Source of the DNA: Sphingobacterium alimentarium
GTDB lineage: Bacteria > Bacteroidota > Bacteroidia > Sphingobacteriales > Sphingobacteriaceae
Length of the DNA stretch: 58,828 nt
Direction: 5' to 3'
Assembly (NCBI RefSeq): GCF_004342685.1
Contig: NZ_SMBZ01000020.1
Coordinates: 1-58,828 of the forward strand
The notes under the pieces were generated by a model. The model saw nothing but the letters and a program-made list of their open reading frames with translations, was not told the origin of the DNA and did not search any database. This document shows, in pieces, positions 17,270 through 26,570 of the stretch (its first letter is position 1; every line of letters begins with the position of its first letter). The position numbers and the translations under genes are program-made.

Positions 17270-18703
17270 ATGTTAGATTTATTACATACTACTAAAACCC
17301 ATGATGAAACTCGCCAAGGTGAGGCGGTGGAATTGGCGCCTACGGGAAAGGCTGATGGTAGAAAATTATATATTGAAAGCTATGGTTGTCAGATGAATTT
17401 CTCTGACAGTGAGATTGTAGCATCAATATTAATCGATCAAGGTTATGAAACTACAAAAGACTACAAACAAGCGGATGTAGTATTCATCAACACCTGTTCT
17501 ATTCGTGAGAATGCCGAACAACGTGTTCGTAATCGTCTGAAAGAATTTGAAGCTGTCAAAGCTAAAAATCCGGGCCTAGTAGTTGGGGTATTGGGCTGTA
17601 TGGCCGAGCGTCTTAAGTCTAAATTTTTGGAAGAAGAGAAGTTGGTGGATGTAGTGGTAGGACCAGATGCCTACCGTGACCTGCCAAACTTGATTAACAA
17701 AGTCGAAGATGGCAATAAAGCAGTAAATGTATTATTGTCTAGAGAAGAGACTTACGCGGATATCAGTCCTGTTCGTTTAAACTCCAATGGTGTTTCTGCA
17801 TTCATTTCCATCATGCGCGGATGTGATAACATGTGTTCATTCTGTGTGGTTCCATTCACACGTGGCCGTGAGCGTAGCCGTGATTATGCATCAATCGTAA
17901 AAGAAGCACAGGATTTGTACAATGCGGGATACCGTGAGGTAACCTTATTGGGACAAAATGTGGATTCATACAAGTATACGCCAAAGGTGGAAGAAGGTAA
18001 TGACCCATTGCCAACGGTAAACTTTGCGAATTTATTGGAATTGGTGGCTCAGGTTAGTCCAGAATTGCGTATACGCTTCTCCACCTCGCATCCAAAAGAT
18101 ATTACCGATGAGGTGTTGTATACCATGGCAAAATATGAAAACATCTGTAAATATATACACTTACCAGTGCAATCCGGTAATTCGCGTGTATTGGAGTTGA
18201 TGAACCGTACTTATGACCGTCAGTGGTATATGGGACGTGTGGATGCCATTAAGCGTATTATGCCAGACTGTGCAATTTCTACCGATATCATCACAGGATT
18301 CTGTACTGAAACTGAAGAAGAGCATGCCGAAACATTGTCTATGATGGATTATGTGAAATATGACTTTGCTTATATGTTTGCCTATTCAGAGCGTCCAGGT
18401 ACCTTGGCAGCTAAACGTTACCAAGACGATATTCCAGAAGAAATCAAGAAAAGACGACTGACAGAAGTTGTTAACAAACAACAGATTCACAGCTTGGAAC
18501 GTATTACTCAGTACGTAGGTAAGGTACATAAAGTGTTGATCGAAGGATTCTCAAAACGTTCGGATAAGGATTATTGTGGACGTAATGATCAAAATACTAT
18601 GGTTGTTTTCCCTGTAGATGCTCGTTTCAAAGTGGGTGACTACGTGCATGTATTGGGTGAGAGCTGTACATCAGCTACTTTAATTGGTAAAATTATTGAT
18701 TAA
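17270..18703 (+). CDS. miaB: tRNA-2-methylthio-N6-dimethylallyladenosine synthase
   Basis: A 477-residue radical-SAM methylthiotransferase that adds the 2-methylthio group to i6A37 of tRNAs reading UNN codons. The N-terminal MTTase domain carries cluster ligands Cys40, 76 and 110. The radical-SAM triad is Cys185, 189 and 192 ([12 protein letters not shown]), followed by RGRERSR. A C-terminal TRAM domain spans about 415-477. All key residues are present and length is typical. It has its own promoter and is followed 20 bp downstream by a sigma-54 activator gene. Confidence 0.96.
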   Translation: MLDLLHTTKTHDETRQGEAVELAPTGKADGRKLYIESYGCQMNFSDSEIVASILIDQGYETTKDYKQADVVFINTCSIRENAEQRVRNRLKEFEAVKAKNPGLVVGVLGCMAERLKSKFLEEEKLVDVVVGPDAYRDLPNLINKVEDGNKAVNVLLSREETYADISPVRLNSNGVSAFISIMRGCDNMCSFCVVPFTRGRERSRDYASIVKEAQDLYNAGYREVTLLGQNVDSYKYTPKVEEGNDPLPTVNFANLLELVAQVSPELRIRFSTSHPKDITDEVLYTMAKYENICKYIHLPVQSGNSRVLELMNRTYDRQWYMGRVDAIKRIMPDCAISTDIITGFCTETEEEHAETLSMMDYVKYDFAYMFAYSERPGTLAAKRYQDDIPEEIKKRRLTEVVNKQQIHSLERITQYVGKVHKVLIEGFSKRSDKDYCGRNDQNTMVVFPVDARFKVGDYVHVLGESCTSATLIGKIID

Positions 18704-18723
18704 TTATAAAGAGGAAAGTAACA

Positions 18724-19989
18724 GTGGATATTCAAGACATCAAAAATAGATTTGGTATTATTGGTAACTCACCGTTACTAAATCGTGCTATTGATATTGC
18801 TCGGCAAGTTGCACCTACGGATATTTCGGTATTGATACAAGGTGAGAGTGGTTCGGGTAAAGAAGTATTTTCACATATTATACACCAGCTAAGTGCACGC
18901 AAGCATGGTCCTTTTATAGCGGTAAACTGCGGCGCTATTCCAGAAGGTACTATAGATTCGGAATTGTTTGGGCATGAGAAGGGATCCTTCACGGGGGCTC
19001 ACGAGGCTCGCAAAGGTTATTTCGAAGTTGTGGACGGCGGGACCATCTTTTTGGATGAGGTCGGAGAAATGCCTTTGAGTACCCAAGCACGATTACTACG
19101 TATTTTGGAGTCTGGCGAATACATCCGTGTAGGTTCGTCCAAGGTTCAAAAGACGAATGTGCGAGTTGTGGCGGCTACGAATGTAGATGTTTATAATGCG
19201 GTACAGAAGGGTAAATTCCGTGAAGATCTATACTATCGTTTGAATACTGTGCCCTTGCGTATACCTTCACTACGTGAACGTAAGGAAGATATTTTCCTTT
19301 TGTTTCGCAAATTTGTGGTTGATTTTGCAGACAAGTACCGTACGCCGGGTATGCAGCTTACACCTGATGCGCAAGAACTGTTGGCTAATTTTTCATGGCC
19401 CGGGAATGTGCGCCAATTGAAAAATGTAGCGGAGCAAATTGCTATATTAGAAAAAGAAAGAACCATTGATGCTTCAATTTTAAGCAGATATATACCTACA
19501 GAACAGGCAAAATCTTCCTTGCCGGTGTTTGTAAAAGAACAAGCGAAAGAGGATTTTTCGGAACGTGATATTCTGTATAAAGTGCTGTTTGATATGAAGA
19601 AAGATATGGTGGAATTGAAGAAGCTCGTTGTGGAATTGATTCAAAATGGAGTTAACCCGTCTTCATTTGATGAAAATTCACAATATATCAATCAATTGTA
19701 CAATGAGGTCAATCCGGTATCATCACAATTATACAAACGGGAAGAATTAGGTCCTGCACCGACCATTATACACAATCCTAGTGCCTCCAACGCTGCCTCC
19801 AACTATGTGTCATTGGACCCTCAGGATGTAGAGGAGGTCGAAGAGTCTTTATCGTTAGTAGATAAGGAGTCCGACTTAATCAAGAAGGCCTTGAAGAAAC
19901 ATAAAGGGAAACGTAAAGCCGCTGCACAAGAGTTAGGTATATCCGAGCGTACATTGTATCGCAAAATTAAAGACTTAAATTTAGAATAG
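18724..19989 (+). CDS. sigma-54-dependent transcriptional activator without sensor domain
   Basis: A 421-residue AAA+ activator starting at a GTG with a good purine-rich site (GAGGAAAG) upstream. The AAA+ domain begins at residue 1 with no receiver, PAS or GAF domain. Walker A is GESGSGKE (40-47), the sigma-54 contact loop is GSFTGA (87-92; the usual form is GAFTGA), Walker B is FLDE (109-112), and an arginine-rich sensor region follows. A linker of ~110 residues leads to a Fis-type HTH (380-419, RKAAAQELGISERTLYRKI). It may open sigma-54 promoters constitutively or under control of a partner. It is followed closely by lptE. Confidence 0.88.
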   Translation: MDIQDIKNRFGIIGNSPLLNRAIDIARQVAPTDISVLIQGESGSGKEVFSHIIHQLSARKHGPFIAVNCGAIPEGTIDSELFGHEKGSFTGAHEARKGYFEVVDGGTIFLDEVGEMPLSTQARLLRILESGEYIRVGSSKVQKTNVRVVAATNVDVYNAVQKGKFREDLYYRLNTVPLRIPSLRERKEDIFLLFRKFVVDFADKYRTPGMQLTPDAQELLANFSWPGNVRQLKNVAEQIAILEKERTIDASILSRYIPTEQAKSSLPVFVKEQAKEDFSERDILYKVLFDMKKDMVELKKLVVELIQNGVNPSSFDENSQYINQLYNEVNPVSSQLYKREELGPAPTIIHNPSASNAASNYVSLDPQDVEEVEESLSLVDKESDLIKKALKKHKGKRKAAAQELGISERTLYRKIKDLNLE

Positions 19990-19992
19990 AGC

Positions 19993-20526
19993 ATGGTTAT
20001 GTACTACCTAGGAAGGAAATTACAATTCGCATGTATAGCTCTGCTGATGTTTGTCATGGTGAGTTGTGGTGTGAAATATGGTTTTTCGGGGGGGTCTATC
20101 CCTCAGGGAATGAAGACTTATAGCGTATTGTATTTTGAAAATTTGGCTCCGATGGTATATACCACGCTAAGCCAGAATTTTACAGAGCGGCTGAAGCAAC
20201 ATATTCGTGAGCAATCTTCACTGAGCCAAGTAAGTGAGAATGGGGATGCTATATTCGAAGGCACAATTACCGGTTATTCCATTACCCCTTCTTCCGTAGG
20301 TGCGGGTAACAACGATAGAGCGCAAAATAGTAGATTGACTATTACGGTCAAAGTGAAATATACCAACAGATTGGATGATACAGGAGAGAGTAATTTCGAA
20401 GAAAGTTTCTCTCAATTTAAGGAGTTTCCAGGTTCTGACGTTACGCGCTATGAAGCTAATCTTAATGCGGAAATTGTGAAAATGTTGGCAGAGGATATTT
20501 ACAACCGAGCATTCGCAAACTGGTAA
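19993..20526 (+). CDS. lptE: LPS-assembly lipoprotein LptE
   Basis: A 177-residue outer-membrane lipoprotein (lipobox VMVSC, Cys25). LptE plugs the LptD barrel that inserts lipopolysaccharide into the outer leaflet. The Bacteroidota form of LptE is recognised by the post-Cys segment (GVKYGFSGGSIP), the SVLYFENLAP strand and the FTERLKQHI helix, followed by FEGTITGYSITP. lptD is not in the window. The gene starts 3 bp after the sigma-54 activator and is followed after 3 bp by a TPR gene, so all three are probably one operon with secG. Confidence 0.8.
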   Translation: MVMYYLGRKLQFACIALLMFVMVSCGVKYGFSGGSIPQGMKTYSVLYFENLAPMVYTTLSQNFTERLKQHIREQSSLSQVSENGDAIFEGTITGYSITPSSVGAGNNDRAQNSRLTITVKVKYTNRLDDTGESNFEESFSQFKEFPGSDVTRYEANLNAEIVKMLAEDIYNRAFANW

Positions 20527-20529
20527 TAG

Positions 20530-21669
20530 ATGAATATGGCGACACTTAATAATTCTAATCATTTATTATACAAGCAGGCGTTAATTGATCCCACTCAGTT
20601 GTCAGAGAGCGATATACTCGGGCTGTTGATCAAATATCCCTATTCGCAGCCGCTTGTTTTTGCTTACGAAAGACGTAAAAAATTAATCAACCAGGAATCT
20701 GTGAATAAGGAGCTGGCATTGTTGTATGCTAGCAATGAAAATTGGCTGATGAATTATGTCAACAAGCCTATTCAGCCCTTGGTTGAATTTAATGCCGTTG
20801 ACGAGCCTAGCACGCAAGAAGATGTTGCTGCGGTGGAAACGGAAGTTACGCCTTTAAATTCCGATTTAGAAGAAGCAGTAGAAATTCAAGATTTCGTGGA
20901 GAAGGATACTGACGAGACTTCTTCTTTAACGGAGGAGGGTCAGATTTCAGAGCTGAACAGCGAATTATCGGGAGAGCCTATTAACGCAGAAAGTGCCGGA
21001 GAGCAAGAAGAAGCATTAGACCGTCTTGTGCATGAAGGCAGTATAGGAAACTATTTTGCTTTTGATTCTTTTGAAAAAATCGAGCAAGCTACAGAAGAGC
21101 TATCGGCTCCTATGGTGTTCCCTGCTAAAGAACAGGAGAATATCAGCTTATACAATGACGAGCTGATGCCTTATAGCTTCCGTTGGTGGTTGCACAAAAC
21201 CCGCCTTGAACATGCAGAGACGTATCAACCTTACGTTGCGGGGAATTATTCTTTGACAGCTGCGCGTCCGATGGTCGATCTCAGCAAGGTCGAAGACTCT
21301 ATTCTGGACCAGCAAATCAAAGAGAATATCATACATTTTCAAGACCCCGAAGAGAAGCTCAGCGAAGAGGTAAAGAAAAAACCGGTCCAAGCGGTGGCTC
21401 CTAAGAAAGGTTCGGAGATCATTGAAAAGTTTATTCAAAAAGATCCAATCATACAGCCGCCTTCGCCAGAAAGTATTAACAATGAGAATATGGCGCGACA
21501 AAGTGCCGAGGACAACTATGTGCTGGTGACCGAGACGTTGGCCAACATTTATGTAGACCAAGGATTGTATCCCAAAGCTATTGAGGTTTTCAAAAAATTA
21601 ATTTTGAAATATCCAGAAAAAAAATCGTATTTTGCGACCCGAATTGAAGAATTAGAAAAGAACTTATAA
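20530..21669 (+). CDS. hypothetical protein with C-terminal TPR-like repeat
   Basis: A 379-residue, strongly acidic protein. The N-terminal ~60 residues are helical (ESDILGLLIKYPYSQPLVFA), the middle is rich in Glu/Asp/Ser and probably disordered, and the end holds a TPR-like helix pair (VTETLANIYVDQGLYPKAIEVF, about 334-365). No signal peptide. The gene lies between lptE and secG with very short gaps, an arrangement that suggests a role linked to envelope assembly or secretion. That is inference; the family has no name I know. Confidence 0.6.
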   Translation: MNMATLNNSNHLLYKQALIDPTQLSESDILGLLIKYPYSQPLVFAYERRKKLINQESVNKELALLYASNENWLMNYVNKPIQPLVEFNAVDEPSTQEDVAAVETEVTPLNSDLEEAVEIQDFVEKDTDETSSLTEEGQISELNSELSGEPINAESAGEQEEALDRLVHEGSIGNYFAFDSFEKIEQATEELSAPMVFPAKEQENISLYNDELMPYSFRWWLHKTRLEHAETYQPYVAGNYSLTAARPMVDLSKVEDSILDQQIKENIIHFQDPEEKLSEEVKKKPVQAVAPKKGSEIIEKFIQKDPIIQPPSPESINNENMARQSAEDNYVLVTETLANIYVDQGLYPKAIEVFKKLILKYPEKKSYFATRIEELEKNL

Positions 21670-21687
21670 TTAAAAGCATACAAAGAA

Positions 21688-22038
21688 ATGACTACATTAT
21701 TCATCGTCTTAATTTTTATCGTTAGTGTTTTACTAGCATTAATCGTGTTGATCCAAAATCCAAAAGGAGGGGGGCTATCATCAGGTTTTGCTGGTGGAAG
21801 TAACTTAATGGGCGTAAAACGTACAGGCGATTTTCTAGAAAAAGGTACTTGGACATTAATCATATTATTGATCGTATTCAGTTTAGGTATTAATATTATG
21901 GGACCTACAGTGGGTACTAGAGGAGGTTTGTCAGACCAAATTGAAGCTCCTGCAACTACACCTAGATTAAACTTAGGTAATCCAGCAGCTACACAACAAG
22001 CAGCACCTGCTACTACAGTGCCTGATTCAAGCAAATAG
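21688..22038 (+). CDS. secG: preprotein translocase subunit SecG
   Basis: A 116-residue inner-membrane protein, the small subunit of the SecYEG channel. Two hydrophobic helices (about 2-22 and 50-70) flank the family's loop, with the signature LIVLIQNPKGGGLSSGFAG. The C-terminal Ala/Pro/Thr-rich tail is a common Bacteroidota extension. Last gene of the lptE-TPR-secG run, followed by a strong terminator. Confidence 0.93.
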   Translation: MTTLFIVLIFIVSVLLALIVLIQNPKGGGLSSGFAGGSNLMGVKRTGDFLEKGTWTLIILLIVFSLGINIMGPTVGTRGGLSDQIEAPATTPRLNLGNPAATQQAAPATTVPDSSK

Positions 22039-22059
22039 GATATATTACAAATAAGAAAT

Positions 22060-22095
22060 GAAAGCCTTGCATATAAAAATTGCAAGGCTTTCTTG
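22060..22095 (+). terminator. terminator after secG
   Basis: Perfect 12-bp stem (GAAAGCCTTGCA at 22060-22071, TGCAAGGCTTTC at 22081-22092) with a 9-nt loop. Confidence 0.85.
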
Positions 22096-22116
22096 TTATC
22101 TAAAAAAATCAGTTCT

Positions 22117-22209
22117 CTGTCATCTGTGACAGACTGTCAGCGGAAAATGCTGTCAGAAATCATTTCTGCGTGAAAAAATGACAAGGAACAGCGCCAAAAT
22201 CCATTTGGC
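22117..22209 (+). promoter_or_regulatory. candidate operator region of groES-groEL
   Basis: CTGTCA-TCTG-TGACAG (22117-22132) is a perfect 6-bp inverted repeat. Further TGTCA/TGACA copies lie at 22135, 22151 and 22179. A second inverted repeat GCCAAA-ATCCA-TTTGGC spans 22193-22209. No CIRCE element (TTAGCACTC...GAGTGCTAA) is present. The dense repeats just before a chaperonin operon suggest heat-shock control; the regulator is unknown. Confidence 0.5.
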
Positions 22210-22273
22210 ATAGTTGATGATGTATTAAATGCGAAAAAGTAATTAATAATAAAACTAAAAACTATATAAGATT

Positions 22274-22549
22274 ATGGCGTTAAATATTAAACCTATCGGA
22301 GACAGAATTGTAATTGAAGCTGCTCCTGCAGAAGAAAAAACGGCTTCTGGATTATACATTCCAGATACGGCTAAAGAAAAACCATCTCAAGGTACTGTAG
22401 TAGCTGTAGGTTCGGGTAAACCTGAAGAACCTCTTACTGTAAAAGTGGGTGACAAAGTATTATATGGCAAGTATGCAGGAACTGAAATCACTTACGAAGG
22501 GAAAGAATATTTAATTATGCGTGAATCTGACGTTTACGCTATTCTTTAA
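22274..22549 (+). CDS. groES: co-chaperonin GroES
   Basis: A 91-residue co-chaperonin forming the heptameric lid of GroEL. The full family pattern is visible: [20 protein letters not shown] at the start, the mobile loop [18 protein letters not shown], and [14 protein letters not shown]. Upstream lies a repeat-rich region likely involved in heat-shock regulation. groEL follows 83 bp downstream. Confidence 0.97.
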   Translation: MALNIKPIGDRIVIEAAPAEEKTASGLYIPDTAKEKPSQGTVVAVGSGKPEEPLTVKVGDKVLYGKYAGTEITYEGKEYLIMRESDVYAIL

Positions 22550-22632
22550 TCCAACTATTTATTAAACTAACACTAAGGATGAGATTTAATCGTTAAGGTT
22601 TTTTTATCTATTCTTAAAACTATAATTCAAAC

Positions 22633-24267
22633 ATGGCAAAGCAAGTAAAATATAATGTTGAGGCTCGTGAGGCACTTAAAAAAGGTGTTGACACATTAGC
22701 TAATGCGGTAAAGGTAACTTTAGGTCCTAAAGGACGAAACGTTATTATTGAGAAAAAATTCGGTTCACCAGCAATCACTAAAGATGGTGTGACAGTAGCA
22801 AAAGAAATCGAATTGAAAGATGCTATTGAAAACATGGGTGCCCAAATGGTGAAAGAAGTAGCGTCTAAAACTGCTGATCAAGCAGGTGATGGTACTACTA
22901 CAGCTACTGTATTGGCTCAAGCTATCGTAGCTCCTGGTATCAAATCTGTAGCTGCAGGTGCTAACCCTATGGATCTTAAACGTGGTATTGACAAGGCGGT
23001 TTCTGCAGTAGTAGCTAACTTGAAGACTCAATCTCAAACAGTAGGTCAAGACAACAACAAAATCAAACAAGTGGCTTCAATCTCTGCTAACAATGACGAA
23101 ATAATCGGTTCATTGATCGCCGAGGCTATGCAAAAAGTCGGTAACGACGGTGTAATCACTGTAGAGGAAGCAAAAGGTACTGAAACAGAAGTGAAAACTG
23201 TAGAAGGTATGCAATTTGACCGTGGTTATTTATCACCATACTTCGTTACCAACTCAGACAAAATGGAAGCGGAATTAGAAAGTCCTTACATTTTGATCTA
23301 TGACAAAAAAATTAGCAACATGAAAGAATTGTTGCCGATCTTAGAGAAACAAGTTCAAACTGGTAAACCATTGTTGATCATCGCTGAGGACTTAGACGGT
23401 GAAGCTTTAGCTACATTAGTAGTGAACAAAATCCGTGGTTCATTGAAAGTAGCAGCTGTTAAAGCGCCAGGTTTCGGTGACCGTCGTAAAGCAATGTTAG
23501 AAGATATCGCTATCTTAACTGGTGGTACTGTTATCTCTGAAGAAAGAGGTTACAAATTAGAAAACGCTACTTTAGAAGATTTAGGTCAAGCTGAAAAAGT
23601 AGTTGTTGATAAAGATAATACTACAGTGATCAATGGGGCTGGTAATGCAGAAGATATCAAAGCTCGCGTTGCTCAAATCCGTTCGCAAATCGAAACTACA
23701 ACTTCTGATTACGATCGTGAAAAATTGCAAGAGCGTTTAGCGAAATTGTCAGGTGGTGTTGCAGTTCTTTACGTAGGTGCTACTACTGAAGTAGAGATGA
23801 AAGAGAAAAAAGACCGTGTTGACGATGCTTTACACGCCACACGTGCTGCAGTTGAAGAAGGTATCGTAGCTGGTGGTGGTGTTGCTTTTATCCGCGCTAC
23901 TGAGGCTTTAAAAGACTTGCGTGGTGCTAACGAAGATGAGAACATCGGTATCGATATCATCAAACGTGCTATCGAAGAGCCTTTGCGCCAAATCTGTTTC
24001 AATGCAGGTATCGAAGGTGCGGTTATCGTTCAAAAAGTAAAAGAAGGTACTGCTGACTTCGGTTATAACGCACGTACTGATGTATTCGAAAACTTAATTG
24101 GTGCTGGTGTTATCGACCCAACTAAAGTTTCTCGTGTAGCTTTAGAAAATGCAGCTTCAGTAGCGTCAATGTTGTTGACAACTGAATGTGTATTGGCTGA
24201 TGAAGTAGAAGAGAATGCTGGTGCTGGTGCTCCTCCAATGGGCGGTGGCATGGGCGGAATGATGTAA
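22633..24267 (+). CDS. groL: chaperonin GroEL
   Basis: A 544-residue chaperonin subunit that folds proteins in an ATP-driven double ring. Diagnostic features are [15 protein letters not shown] and the ATP loop [28 protein letters not shown] near 85-100, and the Gly/Met-rich tail ending GGGMGGMM. Codon use is visibly biased to preferred codons, as expected for a highly expressed gene. A terminator follows. Confidence 0.98.
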   Translation: MAKQVKYNVEAREALKKGVDTLANAVKVTLGPKGRNVIIEKKFGSPAITKDGVTVAKEIELKDAIENMGAQMVKEVASKTADQAGDGTTTATVLAQAIVAPGIKSVAAGANPMDLKRGIDKAVSAVVANLKTQSQTVGQDNNKIKQVASISANNDEIIGSLIAEAMQKVGNDGVITVEEAKGTETEVKTVEGMQFDRGYLSPYFVTNSDKMEAELESPYILIYDKKISNMKELLPILEKQVQTGKPLLIIAEDLDGEALATLVVNKIRGSLKVAAVKAPGFGDRRKAMLEDIAILTGGTVISEERGYKLENATLEDLGQAEKVVVDKDNTTVINGAGNAEDIKARVAQIRSQIETTTSDYDREKLQERLAKLSGGVAVLYVGATTEVEMKEKKDRVDDALHATRAAVEEGIVAGGGVAFIRATEALKDLRGANEDENIGIDIIKRAIEEPLRQICFNAGIEGAVIVQKVKEGTADFGYNARTDVFENLIGAGVIDPTKVSRVALENAASVASMLLTTECVLADEVEENAGAGAPPMGGGMGGMM

Positions 24268-24292
24268 TAATTATTCTAATCATAAAAATGAG

Positions 24293-24323
24293 AAGGCATT
24301 GTACATTGTATAATGCCTTTTTG
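24293..24323 (+). terminator. terminator of groES-groEL
   Basis: AAGGCATT (24293-24300) pairs with AATGCCTT (24312-24319), followed by TTTTG. Its position rules against translation of the next gene from the ATG at 24288. Confidence 0.85.
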
Positions 24324-24359
24324 TTGTTTTTATTACCTTGTAGAATAAAGTCAGTAGAA

Positions 24360-25145
24360 ATGGATTGGTATGTACAATTATTAGTTGTTATTCTTATCGC
24401 TGTTTTACTTATTGCTTATGTTTTTAAGTATGTAGGAAGCAAGAAAATTATCCGTTATAACGTAATCCCTCCGAAAAATATTCAGGAAGTTCTGGAAGCC
24501 AGAGTAAGTTTTTATGCAAGGATGAATTCAACCAATAAAGAGATCTTTCAGGAGCGTGTGTCTTATTTTTTGCAGACCACTAAAATTTCTCCCGAAAAAG
24601 GAGCACTCTTGACGGATGAAGATAAAGTCTTGATCGCAGCCAGTGCGACTATTCCATTATTTCATTTTCATCATTGGGCTTATGAGAATTTGGATGAGGT
24701 ATTGGTTTATCCAGATTATTTTGATGAAAAATTTGGTACGGTATCAGATGAAAGAAATGTAGCAGGGATGGTTGGCACAGGAGCTCTGAACCACAAAATG
24801 ATATTGTCTTTACCAGCACTTAGAGCTGGATTTTTGAAATATCCAGAAGGAAACATGGCTATTCACGAATTTGTCCATCTCATTGATAAGGCGGACGGTG
24901 AGATTGATGGTATACCGGACTATTTAATACCTAAAGACTTAATCAGTCCTTGGCTCCAGGAGATGGATAAGACGATAAGACAAATCCGTGAAGGAAAATC
25001 TGATATCAGAGAATATGCTGCCACAAATGATGCTGAATTTCTTGCCGTCGTTTCAGAATATTTTTTCAAAAAACCCAAACAATTACAAGAAGATCACCCT
25101 AAACTTTTTAGCTTATTGAATGAGATATATAATAGAAAAAATTAA
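24360..25145 (+). CDS. MtfA-like zinc peptidase (M90 family) with membrane anchor
   Basis: A 261-residue protein. Residues 4-25 form one membrane helix. The zinc motif HEFVH lies in MAIHEFVHLIDKADGEIDG, and EYAATNDAEFLAVVSEYFF supplies the downstream Glu typical of the MtfA/M90 peptidases. In E. coli MtfA regulates the glucose PTS regulator Mlc, but Bacteroidota lack that pathway, so the role here is open. I chose the ATG at 24360; an in-frame ATG at 24288 lies inside the groEL terminator and would add 24 residues unlike the family. Confidence 0.82.
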   Translation: MDWYVQLLVVILIAVLLIAYVFKYVGSKKIIRYNVIPPKNIQEVLEARVSFYARMNSTNKEIFQERVSYFLQTTKISPEKGALLTDEDKVLIAASATIPLFHFHHWAYENLDEVLVYPDYFDEKFGTVSDERNVAGMVGTGALNHKMILSLPALRAGFLKYPEGNMAIHEFVHLIDKADGEIDGIPDYLIPKDLISPWLQEMDKTIRQIREGKSDIREYAATNDAEFLAVVSEYFFKKPKQLQEDHPKLFSLLNEIYNRKN

Positions 25146-25157
25146 CGTAAAGGTGTT

Positions 25158-25541
25158 TTAAGCGATATTTCTCCAGATTGTGAAAATAATAACAATAGCC
25201 ACCACAATGGAGAGTGTCTTATTGCCATATAGAATGTTATAGACTTTCAACTCCTTTTCAGTCGGGTTTTTAACTAGTCGGAAATATATCCATAGAAGAA
25301 TGTAAGGGGATATAATGAAGATCAGCGGGTTTTGATGAAATGCTGATTTAAATTCCCCATTCAAAAAAAGATGGGCAGCGCGCTGGGTTCCACATGTAGG
25401 GCAATCAAATCCTGTAACATGTTTAATGGGGCATGCAGGAAAGAAATTATACAATAGAGGATTATACAATTTGTATATAATGGCCAGAACTCCTGTAATT
25501 GCAAATATGCTTATTCCGATAAGAATTCTTTTTAAAACCAT
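25158..25541 (-). CDS. DUF2752 family membrane protein
   Basis: A 127-residue inner-membrane protein with three hydrophobic helices (about 8-26, 68-88, 104-125). The family hallmark is GFDCPTCGTQRAAHLFLNG, a Cys-Pro-x-Cys-Gly-x-x-Arg motif found in DUF2752. These proteins often pair with small TM2/CD225-type proteins; none is adjacent here. Convergent with the MtfA-like gene (12-bp gap). Function unknown. To its right begins the accessory region. Confidence 0.85.
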   Translation of the reverse strand: MVLKRILIGISIFAITGVLAIIYKLYNPLLYNFFPACPIKHVTGFDCPTCGTQRAAHLFLNGEFKSAFHQNPLIFIISPYILLWIYFRLVKNPTEKELKVYNILYGNKTLSIVVAIVIIFTIWRNIA

Positions 25542-26221
25542 TTTATTTATTTTACATGAATGAATACTAAAATAAATAATTGATTTTACACAGAAGGATT
25601 GAATGGAATAAAATTTTTATTAATATTATTTAATTGTAAAATTTGTTTTTGAGTAAATAATTGGAGAAAGTAAGGTTTGTGTTTCGTGATTGAGGTATTT
25701 ATATATTCATGAGTATGATAAGGTTTTGACTTTTATTTTAAGCTTATCTCTCAGTGAATGGCCTCTTCTAAAAATGCTTTCCAGAGGATAAAGCCCTTGT
25801 TTGGATCGCTGTAGTCATGGAGGATACGACTAAATCTTTCTGGAGTATGGTTATTTTGCATTTTGCAATTCACGAATTGCAAAATGCAAAATAAAACATT
25901 TTGTGTGCATCTGATAAAGGCATCTAGGTTCAATACTGCAAAGTGATATCGATAAAATATAAAATTCTAAATCTAAATGAATTTAGAAATATTTGGCAAT
26001 GATAACGTAAGTTTCTTTAACACAATGCTTTGAGATAGAGGAGGAGGTAAAGAAATCAGAATATTCATTCTATTTCAATTTTCGACATACAATCAAATTT
26101 GATGGATGAAAAAGGATAATTCCTTAAATCTGCCAATTCAGTGTATTAATTTTCTATCGGAAATGTTTTTTGTATTTAAGTGGTTAAAATAAAGGTTTAA
26201 AAATAAACTTTGTGTACAATT
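25542..26221. other. AT-rich gene-poor stretch at the left edge of the accessory region
   Basis: It holds the 21-bp inverted repeat at 25851-25894 and a 60-codon minus-strand frame (25751-25933) that runs across that repeat. The right half of that frame product (FSRILHDYSDPNKGFILWK) looks protein-like but I cannot place it. Otherwise I see nothing that I can support. Confidence 0.4.
25851..25894. repeat. 21-bp perfect inverted repeat with 2-nt centre
   Basis: Two 21-nt arms (25851-25871 and 25874-25894) are exact reverse complements around the dinucleotide AC. Each arm contains a TTTTGCA motif twice in tandem. There is no flanking T-run on the plus strand. It could form a cruciform, a bidirectional terminator, or an operator; see findings. 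Confidence 0.85.
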
Positions 26222-26570
26222 CAACTTAATTTTCACAAAGAATATCTTAATCAGGAAAAGAGCAACTATCCAGGCATTGATCTAGGTGACGATAAAAGAG
26301 CTATGGTAGCTTTTTCAGGTTACTTCACGGTCTGATAGCACCAAGTTGTTGTCCAGTCTTAGAACATTTCATGATAAAGGATATAAAGAGAGTTTTCCAA
26401 AGGGTATTCGATTTCTAATAATAAGTAGTAAAAAAAGTATCAGAAGAGATTTAAAGAAATTTGCAGATTTCAAAGAGTTTTTTGACCCCCAAAAGGATAT
26501 ATATCATCCAGACGATTTACTTAAGTAAATCGAAAAACTTTACTATGAAGATAAGGGAAGATTCGGTGAA
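26222..26570 (+). pseudogene. SMEK-domain protein, N-terminal fragment
   Basis: The conceptual product runs NYPGIDLGDDKRAMVAF, then after a one-base shift QVTSRSDSTKLLSSLRTFHD, GIRFLIISSKK and KIYYED-like KLYYEDKGRFGE. This matches the SMEK domain as I remember it, a nuclease-fold-like domain in predicted defence proteins (pattern AIDLGD...QVTS...). Three lesions are visible: a one-base gain in the T5 run at 26311-26315, a TAA at 26526-26528 where the family has Lys, and interruption by the IS605-like element at about 26570. The true N-terminus is not recognisable. Non-functional. Confidence 0.65.

Noticed and set aside
22060..22273. A HrcA/CIRCE operator before groES
   Set aside because: No TTAGCACTC-N9-GAGTGCTAA-type repeat is present; a different repeat set is seen instead.
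24288..24359. Longer N-terminus for the MtfA-like peptidase
   Set aside because: The segment lies in the groEL terminator hairpin and the added residues are not family-like.
25751..25933. 60-codon minus-strand frame across the inverted repeat
   Set aside because: It reads through the palindrome, has no recognisable domain, and has no supported start signal.
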